Positions 55,615 through 64,000 of a DNA stretch of 64,000 bases are shown here, piece by piece. Under the pieces are notes generated by a model, which worked only from the letters and a program-made list of their open reading frames with translations, searched no databases and had not been told where the DNA came from. Where the stretch lies: NCBI RefSeq assembly GCF_029867415.1, contig NC_081181.1, forward strand, positions 121,349,183-121,413,182. The letters are read 5' to 3'. The translations under genes and the position numbers were made by a program. Each line of letters begins with the position of its first letter. Position 1 is the stretch's first letter. Origin of the DNA: Vicia villosa. Lineage: Eukaryota; Streptophyta; Magnoliopsida; Fabales; Fabaceae.

Positions 55615-57762
55615 TGTAATACCCGGTATAATTATCACTAATGGATGTCACTAATTAATTTTGGTGAAAACATTAGTAGATAAAAGTATACTAGCACCTT
55701 ATTTATTTGTTTTAAAGGAAAGAGGATAAATAAGTCTCATAAGGGTAGTATTGTCATTACATCACTAATGTCAAGTTAAGGGTTTGTTTGGATGTTATCT
55801 TACTCTTCCATTGGAAGCAAAACCAAAATTTGGAATAGAGAGGGAGGAGGAAAACGTGGAAGGGGGAGAAAAGATGGAGTAAGAACTCAAGCTCCATCAC
55901 CAACATGCATGTGCAAGGCCTTGGCAAATTAGGATGAAGAACCATGATCCAGTGTGATCAACAAGGTTGTAATCACCTCTGCTCTTCCATCATCAAGTCA
56001 GAATCTTCATCTCCATCATCATCAAGTTCAGATTATTGAGGTGAGTCCTTAGTTAGAGGCTTTGGGTAGGAATGTGGGGAAATTTGCATGTCAAGGGTTT
56101 AGATTGAGCTAATGTGATGCATGCTTGATTTAATGACAAGATTATGCTTTATGAGTATGATATGTACCTTGGATCATTGTTGCATGTTTGATTTTCGTTG
56201 GGATTAAATGAATGATGTTGGGAATCAATTAGAGGGGTTTGGGTCTGGTTTAGAACTCTTAAAATGCAGAGTTTTTGGGTCTGTCAGCGATGTAACCGGT
56301 TACATGGTTGATGTAACCGGTTACATGTGTGAAAAAGGGTGAAAAACGCAGTTTTTGGGTCATGTAACCGGTTACATGATTCATGTAACCCATTACATCA
56401 CTGTTTGGGCAGATTTTCCAAAACTTCGAAAATTCATAACTTTTGCGTCGTAAGTCCGTTTCGCGCAAACTTTATATCGTTGGAAAGCTAGTAACATGTA
56501 CTATCTAATGAAATAGGTACCCAAACCAGAATATTGACTTAATAATATTTGAACATCCTATGTCGTATATGATCATGAATGTGCTAATGCAACTACTATT
56601 AATTGTTCCTTAATGCTTTTATGAATGCAATGTGATGGAACATGAAAACGTGTTGATGTCTAATGTTTTGGTTAAGCATTCGGATTTGTTTGTCTTATAT
56701 GACTTTGCGCTTGTTATTCTTGTGTATGCTTGAATCGAAGCGGGCCAGGGGCTAGGTTGGGAACATGACTCCGACCTTGTGGTCAATGGAGTGTCCCGGA
56801 CTTTGTGGTCCATGTTATAGCTCGATCTTATGATCATTGGGGCTCACACCTGAGCTACCGTTGCAGTGTGCTCGTGAGTGCCGTACGGGGCTTCTTACTC
56901 ACTTGGCGTTAACACACTTGCGTGCTCGGTATGGTGGGGTTATGTGGCCACGTAGTCTAATACATAATCGGTAACTCACCTCTAGTGAAGTCAAGTAGAT
57001 TAAGCACTAGGCTTTCGCCCGGTGGGCTCATGTGTCAAGACGACGATTCAGTACTTGGTGTGAACACACGTGCGTAAAGGTGGTTACCGGGACAATGATG
57101 CGATTTCGGCTAATGTCATCTCGCGACCAAATAGGCTTGTGCGAACCCGCTTAACTATTCTTGCAGTGTGCTTGTACGAGTCTCTTGGCAATAGGCATGG
57201 GTGTAACTCATCGAGGGTGTGTATTTTATAACCTAGTCGAGGCATTAACGCGCTTCTGGATTCCCCGTACATGGGTATGGGTTTGCATACTTGTTTGTTA
57301 TGCAAATGTGTATTTGTGATATGATGACTCCTATGGTGGATGATTCGTGTGTTTGCTCCGTACTTGTACCGGATGTGAGGATAACCCCGAATCAATGGTG
57401 GATTCGGTTTGTTGATGCATGTACCCTGTAGAACCGAGTGGACCCATAGGATAGGAGGACTCACTGAGATTTAGTAATCTCACCCCAATAAACTTATTTT
57501 TTTTTCAGGTGTAGTTTAGTAGCGATTGGTCAGTAGCAGGATTGGACTGAAGACTTGGAAATGGTGATGGCTCGGAGACCTCGTCAGATCTCACATTCCG
57601 CTGTGCAAGATCCATTAAAGACTCGTGTATTATGCTTCTTAGTAGAATTTCATGTTATATTTCATATGGATTAAATATTGTACCTTGACTTGTGTATGTA
57701 CCTGATATCAATTTTAACGTTTCATGCATAATATACTAGTCAGTTATGTATGGGATGTTACA
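55615..57762 (+). repeat. 3' LTR of element B
   Basis: 2148 bases, TGTAATACC to GATGTTACA, complete. It supplies the reference for placing the insertions in the 5' LTR. Palindrome array at 56290-56398. Confidence 0.9.
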
Positions 57763-59190
57763 GTATCACAAATAAATAAAATATATGGATATAATTATTG
57801 TATATTATTTTTTTACATTTTATTTAATAAGATGGAATTTACTATTGATGCGCGGTAAAGTTTATATGTACTAATTAAATTGGATAATAATTAATGAGAA
57901 AGAAATAATTTACTTTAAGTATGTCTTTCCATTTAAAAAATAATAAGTTATGATTTGATATATTTTAATGTTTAAACAAATACATACAAAAATAAAATCG
58001 TGTGTAGGTTACCATTGAAAGCTAATTTATTTTTTTAACAAATAAATTAGCTCAATAATTAATAATAATAACTAATAATAATTACTAAAATTAAGAAAGA
58101 AAGAGATTAAATTTTGAACATTATTATTTTATGTTCTAATTTGTTGGAATTTTGAAGAGCTGACGGTTGGTTTGAGAAATTTAATGGTTAATATTATGTA
58201 CTTAATAATTATGGTATAAATATATTTGGTATAATGTTAAGTTAAAGTAAAAAAAAACGTAATGATGATAATATTCAAATAATTAAATATATTATGTACA
58301 ATGAAGGATTATTGGGAAACAATTATGGTAACTTCCAATACCAACTAATTAAAAGAAAGAGATACGTGTTTAAAGACCATATATTTGAAAAATGATCCAT
58401 TCAAGCATATGTGTGCACCTCTCACATAAAAGAAGGATGATCCATTCAAGCATATGTGTGCACCTCTTTATAGAAGGAAGCCTTACAGTTTGCCGCAATA
58501 AAAGCTCTTCCTACCTGATCATCAAGAATGGTGGAGCCTGAGTCGGTAGTACATGCATACAAAAACAACAATGGTAAAAACAACTCTGTTCTTGTTGTTG
58601 TCACCATTTATTTGAGATTGAGAAATCTCAATAATACCTCCAAGGATATATAAAAAACAAAACATGTTCAGAGAATAAATAATATTACATAAAATTCAGA
58701 AATCTATCACAAAGAATACAATTAACTTACCAACCAAAACATTAGACTGAAACCTTCCTTCAACTATGGCATCCAATCCAAGAAGGTTAAGGTAATAAGC
58801 AGGAATGTCAGGAAGGTCTGATTTCTTAACAGAAGTTGATCCACATAAAACCAATTTGTAAGAATGATTCGTCGACTTAAAAGAGAAGTCGTTTTTCGAA
58901 ACTTTGAAATTCTGCATGATATAAGAACTTCCAGCTGATAATTCGGACTTGAATTTGAAAACCAAATAAGTAGGTACAATCGCTTGAATCATATCATGCT
59001 TAAAAAAACAGAAATAATATTTGTTAGTAATAAGGCAGAACACAGCAGCAATAAATACCAAATCAATATTATTGTATTATTTTGACAAAAGACTTTTATA
59101 CCCGTGGAATAAGAAAAGTTTCAGTTCATTTATCAGAAGGCTTTTACTAGAATTTCCAAGTACTATTACTTTTATATATTAATAATAGAT
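57763..59190. mobile_element. Dispersed-repeat copy 2, right part (possible Helitron)
   Basis: Matches 8275-9673 and then 10215-10272 of copy 1, with about 540 bases deleted between. It ends at the same TATTAATAATAG point as copy 1. Confidence 0.65.
58540..59000 (-). pseudogene. RPA70/DUF223-like gene fragment, copy 2
   Basis: Exon 2 (about 58999-58731) is uninterrupted here: MIQAIVPTYLVFKFKSEL, then SYIMQNFKVSKNDFSFKSTN and DLPDIPAYYLNLLGLDAIV, up to a GTAAG donor at 58730. A short third exon follows from about 58650. The first exon with the start codon has been deleted, so no complete gene remains. Comparison with copy 1 shows a C missing there. The product would be an OB-fold single-stranded-DNA-binding protein of the RPA70/DUF223 type, by recognisable motifs only. 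Confidence 0.55.
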
Positions 59191-59913
59191 TCAAATATTA
59201 TCAAGTTGCGCAGAAAGAACAATATAAAGCCAATTAAACTATTGTCAAGTTGGTCTTTAAGAAAATGAAATCAATTTCAAAGTTTATCATGAATAAGGAA
59301 ACATATGCGTAGGCCATATGCTAAAAGTTAAAAGTTAAAAGTTAACTCATCAACGTTGGCACTGTGGTTGTCATTTTATTATTTAAAGGACCTTTTATGT
59401 GAAAGGTATCTACTTATTTTTCAATTCCAACATGGAGAAAAGGAAAAATAAGTGTTTTTTTTAATCAAGAAAGTATTTTTTCTTTAACACGGGAAAAATA
59501 GAGTTAAAGACACTATCAATAATGTGATTGGTAAATAATGTGATTGGTAGATGTCATTACAACCTTTCAAAATAAATATTTAACTACATCTCACAACAGT
59601 TTAATACAAGAGCATAAGAGAACAAAGAAAGTCAAATAGAAACTTAAAGTGTTTTTGACTGGTGCATGCATCTTGTAACGAAGAACTTGAATTCTTTATA
59701 TAGCTTTGAACTCCCTCTTCCTTCACAAAACTAAGCGATGTGAGACCTCTTCAACTTATATATTTTCAACCAAATTCAACAATCTCCACCTTAATTGAAA
59801 ACGTGAGAAATTGGATCGAACTCTAGTATGACTGAAGGGTAGCTTCTTCGTTCGACAAGATTAAGCATGAAGTCGAAGGTTGTTCACATGCTTGTGTCGA
59901 AGATGCTAGGGTT
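59191..59913. other. Unassigned AT-rich sequence
   Basis: No gene seen. It contains a triple AAAGTTAAAAG run (near 59322-59342), a doubled AATGTGATTGGTA (near 59520-59547) and CAACAATCTCCACCTTAATT near 59779. The last ~100 bases have GTCGAAG words like those of the following copia element and may belong to it. Confidence 0.4.
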
Positions 59914-60236
59914 GTTAGCATGTTAAATTAGGTTTAGTGCTTAAACCCTAATTTGTTAAGTTAACTTGTTTATTAAGTTGGCTTCTGTAATGGGCCTTGT
60001 GGAAAAAGCCCATTAGTTAGTATGTTAGGTTTTATTATAAATAGCATACTAGTCTCTCATCATTGCTAAGCTGCAAATCCTAATTTAGGGTGAGAGAGGT
60101 TATTTGTTATTCTTGTAAACTTGTAATCTTGTTTTAAGAGAAAGTGAAAGAATAGCAGTTATAACCAATTTTTGTGTTCTTCTTTTCTTCCCTAACTTCT
60201 ATTATACTTTGTTTTTTGACATCGTTTTTCACAGCA
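59914..60236 (+). repeat. Probable 5' LTR of the Tork-like element
   Basis: TGTTAGCATG start and a CACAGCA end before the primer region. A TATAAATA box is at 60036-60043. The other LTR is outside the window, so both edges are estimates. Confidence 0.5.
60036..60043 (+). promoter_or_regulatory. TATA box of the Tork-like element
   Basis: TATAAATA about 200 bases upstream of the primer region, with an AT-rich leader. Confidence 0.6.
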
Positions 60237-60252
60237 AATTGGTGCGGTGAGC

Positions 60253-60807
60253 ATGGAGAAGATGCCTTCAACAAAGAATGAGATTGAAAAGTTCACCGGA
60301 GTGAATGATTTCAGTCTGTGGCGTTTGAACATGAAAGCCCTACTGGTTCAGCAGGGTTGTTTGGAAGCGTTGAAGGGAGAGGCAGCCATGAATGCTGCAT
60401 TAACGGCAGCGGAGAAGACAACTATGATCGAGAAGGCACACAACGCAATTTTGTTGAGCCTTGGTGATAAGGTTCTCAGACAGGTATCAAAGGAGACGAC
60501 GGCATCAGGGTTATGGGCGAAACTTGAAAGTTTGTGTATGACCAAATCGCTGGTAAATCGACTCTACCTGAAGCAGGCTTTGTTTTCATTCAAGATGATT
60601 GAAGACAAATTGTTGGCTGAGCAGTTGGATATGTTTAACAAGCTGATTCTTGATCTTGAAAATATTGATGTGAAGATCGATGGTGAAGATCAAGCGTTGT
60701 TACTATTGTGTTCTTTGCCTCGATCACATGCTCACTTCAAAGAAACTCTCTTGTATGGAAGGGAGTCCCTGACGTTTGAAGAAGTTCAATCAGCCTTGTA
60801 TTCTTAA
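60253..60807 (+). pseudogene. gag: Copia Gag (UBN2/retrotran_gag type), truncated
   Basis: ATG 60253 (MEKMPSTKNEIEKF) lies next to the primer region. The 184-aa segment contains FSLWRLNMKALLVQQ, SGLWAKLESLCMTKSLVNR and LLLLCSLPRSHAHFKETLLYG, the standard order of copia gag (UBN2-type). It ends at an in-frame TAA (60805-60807), and reading continues in the same frame into a basic linker and the zinc knuckle. Gag packages the RNA; without the zinc knuckle this fragment would be incomplete. Confidence 0.85.
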
Positions 60808-61980
60808 GACTTAAACGAACGAAAGGAGCATAAACCTTCGACTGTTGGCGAAGGTTTGGCCATTAAAGGAAAACTCTTACGAAAGGATGGTAAGTTTGAC
60901 AAGAAGAAGGGCAAAAGCCAGTCGAAGTCTTACAGTGGCGAAGCATCTGGCATTCGATGCTATCATTGTAAGAAGGAGGGTCACACAAGAAAGGTGTGCC
61001 CTGAACGCCTGAAATATCATAGAGGTAAGGATAATGGTAATGCAGCCATTGTTCAAGATGATTTTGAATCATCTGATGTCCTTGTGGTTTCGAGCAGTGA
61101 CTCTAGGAAGGAGTGGATTATGGATTCAGGTTGCACTTGGCACATGACTCCAAACAAAGACTTGTTCGAGGAATTATGTGATCAAGATGGTGGATCAGTA
61201 TTTCTTGGAAACAATAAAGCTTGCAAAATTGCAGGTGTTGGATTTGTGAGATTCAAACTCCATGATGAGTCAATAAGGTTGTTGACTGAAGTCAGGTATG
61301 TTCCTGATTTGAAGAGAAATCTACTTTCTGTTGGTGAATTCGACAAGAAAGGATATGTTTTCCAAGGAGAGAAAAATATCCTAAGAGTCATGAAGGGGTC
61401 GAAGGAAGTCTTGAGAGGCGTGATGAAACAAGGCTTGTATACCCTTGAGGCTGAAGTTGTAAGTGGTTCGACAAATGTTGCATCCACGAAACCATTGTCG
61501 AAGACAGAAATCTGGCACATGAGATTGGGCCATGTTAGTGAAAGGGGTCTGGTCGAATTAGGGAAACAAAATCTGCTTGGTGGAGACAAAGTCGAAAAGC
61601 TGAAGTTTTGTGAACCCTGTGTACTTGGAAAATCTTGTAGAGTGAAGTTCAACAAAGGCAAACAAAGAACACATGGATCCCTTGATTACATCCATGCTGA
61701 TCTTTGGGGGCCTGCAAGGTGTCCATCACATTCAGGAGCAAGGTATTTTCTATCCATAGTAGATGATTATTCCAGAAAATTATGGGTATTCATCCAGAAG
61801 ACTAAGGATGAAACTTTTGAGAATTTCAAAATTTGGAAGACTCTGGTAGAAAATCAGACTGGCAGGAAGGTCAAGAGGTTGAGAACCGACAATGGCCTTG
61901 AATTTTGCAATGAGGCATTCGACAGTTTTTGTGTGGCCTCTGGTATTGCAAGACATAGAACTACTGCAGGTACTCCATAA
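60808..61980 (+). pseudogene. pol: Copia zinc knuckle, protease and integrase N-part
   Basis: Continues the gag frame. Zinc knuckle CYHCKKEGHTRKVC (C-x2-C-x4-H-x4-C) near 60958. Aspartic protease WIMDSGCTWHMTP near 61113, with a later RNLLSVGEFDKKGY segment. GAG-pre-integrase WHMRLGHVSERG...CEPC near 61513-61620. Integrase catalytic D residues lie in HADLWGP and RTDNGLEF. A TAA (61978-61980) stops the frame just before the catalytic Glu segment. All visible active residues are present up to the stop. Confidence 0.85.
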
Positions 61981-62412
61981 CAAAATGGTTTGGCTGAAAG
62001 CTTTAATCGAACTATTTTGGAGAGAGTCAGATTCATGTTGACTAGTGCGGGGTTAAAGAAGGTGTTCTGGGCTGAGGCTGTTTCGACAGCAACATATCTG
62101 ATAAACTGATGTCCTTCGACAGTGTTAGATATGAAGACACCTGAAGAAGTTTGGTCAGGACATCCACCAAATCTCGACAAACTGAGAGTATTTGGCTGCG
62201 TAGCCTATGCTCCCATTAGGCAAGACAAGGTCGAACCTAGAGCTTTGAAATGCATGTTCATGGGATACTCTGAAGGAGTCAAAGCTTATAGGCTATGTTG
62301 CCTAGAGCCAGGTCACAGGAGGTGTATCACCAGTCGAGATGTAGTTTTCAATGAAGCTAAAATGGATTTCAAGAAAACTGATGATGGTCGAAGTGCAGAA
62401 GAGCTGGAATAG
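61981..62412 (+). pseudogene. pol: Copia integrase C-part with two stops
   Basis: NGLAESFNRTILERVRF carries the third integrase acidic residue (E). An in-frame TGA (62107-62109) follows after VFWAEAVSTATYLIN. The frame resumes with KTPEEVWSGHPPNLDKL and GCVAYAP, normal for this family, and meets TAG at 62410-62412. Confidence 0.85.
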
Positions 62413-64000
62413 GTAGAGATTCCTGTTGAGGTGGAGCATGTTGATGCTGAATTGCATATCCCTGATGAAGTCGAAGAAGAAACAGAAGATGCTGAGGAAG
62501 TTGAGGAAACTGACGATGACTACCTATTGTCAAGAGATAGGTCGAAAAGAGTCATTAAACCACCTCAGAGACTTGGGTATGCAGATCTTATAGCTTATGC
62601 ATTAATCTCTGCCAGTGAGGTTCTTGATGATGAACCTAGAGATTATAAGGAAGTTATGAGGAGTCGAAATAAGACTGAATGGCTGAAGGCCATGGATGAT
62701 GAGATGAAATCTCTTCATGATAATCACACTTGGGAACTGATCAAGAAACCTGCTGGGGCAAGGTTAGCCAGCTGTAAATGGATTTTCAAAGTTAAGGAAG
62801 GAATTGAAGGAGTGACGTCGAAAAGATACAAGGCAAGGTTAGTTGCAAGGGGTTTCACTCAGAAAGAAGGTGTCGACTTTAATGATGTGTTCTCTCCTGT
62901 TGTGAAGCATAGGTCCATTCGAATGTTGCTTGCCATGGTGGCACAGTTCGACCTTGAACTGGAACAGATGGATGTGAAGACTGCGTTCTTGGATGGTGAT
63001 TTAGATAAAACGATCCTGATGAGGCAACCTGAAGGGTATGTCGAAAAGGGAAAGGAAGATTATGTGTGCAAGCTAAAAAGATCTTTATATAGGCTGAAAC
63101 AATCTCCTCGACAGTGGAATAGGAGATTCGACAACTTCATGGCACACATAAGTTTCATTAGAAATCAGTTCGACCACTGTGTTTACTTCAGATTTCGACC
63201 TGGTAATTCATTTGTTATTTTGTTGCTTTATGCAGATGATATTCTCATAGCAAGCAACAGTGTCGAAGATGTGATGAGGGTGAAGGCTGAACTCAATAAG
63301 GAGTTCAATATGAAGGATTTGGGAGCTGCTTCCAGGATTCTTGGAATTGACATTCGAAGAGATAGAAAGAAGTCGAAGTTATGCCTATCTCAAGAGGCAT
63401 ATCTACGGAAGATTCTTGAAAAGTTTGGTATGTCGAATTCGAAGCCAGTTGTGACTCCAACAAACCCTCAATTCAAGCTGAGTATTGATAAGTGACCCAG
63501 TACTGATGTCGAAAGAGCCTATATGAATAGCATCCCACATAATATAGTCGGTTCTTTGATGTATGCTATGGTCTGTACTAGACTCGACATAGTATACGCA
63601 GTAAGTCTTGTAAGCAGGTACATGGCGAATCTTGGAAAGGCTCACTGGCAAGCATTGAAGTGGATTTTAAGGTACATAAATGGGTCTCTGAATAGAGTCC
63701 TAATTTATAGTGGAGCCTTAGGTGAAGATAGTAAAGCAGTAATCGAAGGATATGTCGACTCTGATTATGCAGGTTGTATGGATTTCAGAAAATCTATTTC
63801 TGGATATGTTTTCACTATGTTTGGCACAGCAATTAGTTGGAAAGCAACACTTCAGAAGGTTGTTGCTCTATCAACCGCTGAAGCGGAGTATATTGCCTTA
63901 ACTGAAGCTATGAAAGAAGCATTGTGGCTTGAAGGTTTTGCAAAGGAGCTGAAACTTCAAGGTCGAAGTATCACTCTTAAATGTGATAGTCAGAGTGCAA
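62413..64000 (+). pseudogene. pol: Copia reverse transcriptase and RNase H (incomplete)
   Basis: An acidic linker precedes RT. EWLKAMDDEMKSLHDNHTWE, CKWIFKVKEG and YKARLVARGFTQKEGVDF open the RT domain; MDVKTAFLDGDL and the catalytic YADD (63229-63240) follow. A TGA (63493-63495) interrupts the connection to RNase H, which continues (DYAGCMDFRKSISGY, ALSTAEAEYIALTEA, KCDSQSA) to the window edge. RT copies RNA to DNA; RNase H removes the RNA strand. Apart from the stop the motifs are complete. Confidence 0.85.

Larger units (their letters stand above)
34534..57762 (+). mobile_element. Non-coding LTR retrotransposon B (interrupted)
   Basis: The 3' LTR is 55615-57762 (2148 bases). The 5' LTR is present as 34534-34854 plus 50463-52155; these 321 and 1693 bases plus the missing first 134 equal 2148. 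The internal region (52156-55614) has a degenerate tRNA-Met primer site, a polypurine tract and no coding capacity. Host flank GTATC at 57763-57767 matches the undisturbed site at 8275-8279. The element is LARD-like and related to A and C. Confidence 0.85.
59914..64000 (+). mobile_element. Tnt1/Tork-like Ty1/copia element, decayed, 3' end outside
   Basis: A probable short 5' LTR, a primer region (TTGGTGCGGTGAGC), then gag, protease, integrase, RT and RNase H in Ty1/copia order until the window ends. At least five in-frame stops break the polyprotein. The domain words (DSGCTWHMTP, WHMRLGHVSERG, NGLAESFNRT, YADDILIAS) match the Tnt1/Tork group. It is a different lineage from the copia element at the window's left end. 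Confidence 0.85.

Overview
This is a plant nuclear window and almost all of it is transposable elements. No complete single-copy host gene, rRNA or tRNA gene was seen. The mix of SIRE/Maximus-type Ty1/copia, Ogre-type, Athila-type and Tat-lineage Ty3/gypsy elements, with large non-coding LTR elements, suggests a large-genome legume, most likely tribe Fabeae (Pisum, Vicia, Lathyrus or Lens). This rests on element types and terminal motifs, not on a database match.

Layout, left to right. 1-6423: 3' part of a SIRE/Maximus-like Ty1/copia element (integrase, no reverse transcriptase, then an 812-aa extra ORF with its own promoter-like sequence, then the 3' LTR). It sits inside a minus-strand LTR fragment ('family C', 6424-7928). 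7929-10275: an AT-rich dispersed repeat, possibly a Helitron, carrying a broken RPA70/DUF223-like gene; a second copy starts near 10540. 10646-20651: minus-strand non-coding LTR element 'A' in the order LTR-internal-LTR-internal. 20652-28561: Ogre-like element (5' LTR, ORF1, a gag ORF reduced to three zinc-motif modules). 28562-34533: minus-strand Athila-like element with gag-protease only. 34534-57762: non-coding LTR element 'B', whose 5' LTR is split by a 15.6-kb Tat-lineage element (34855-50457). 57763-59190: the rest of the second dispersed-repeat copy. 59914-64000: a decayed Tnt1/Tork-like Ty1/copia element running off the window.

The nesting can be read from exact joins. The two pieces of B's 5' LTR plus the missing first 134 bases add up to the 2148 bases of its 3' LTR. 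The Tat element has a 5-bp target duplication (GGTAG). The second dispersed-repeat copy is interrupted at 10645 and resumes at 57763, with about 47 kb of elements between.

Two results stand out. First, three LTR families (A, B, C) carry four palindromes in the same geometry (starts at about 0, 21, 72 and 93), although the palindrome sequence differs (GCAATCGATTGC in A, ATGTAACCGGTTACAT in B, GTAACCGGTTAC in C). The Athila-like LTR has three palindrome pairs with the same ~20.5-21 bp spacing inside each pair. Second, the Tat-lineage element carries two antisense gene cassettes with their own TATA-like boxes. One is a five-exon plant-mobile-domain-like gene whose four introns all keep the reading frame. 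The other encodes a protein resembling the extra ORF of the unrelated copia element at 1473-3911. Ogre ORF1 shows a similar motif, so one kind of accessory protein appears in three retrotransposon lineages in different positions and orientations.
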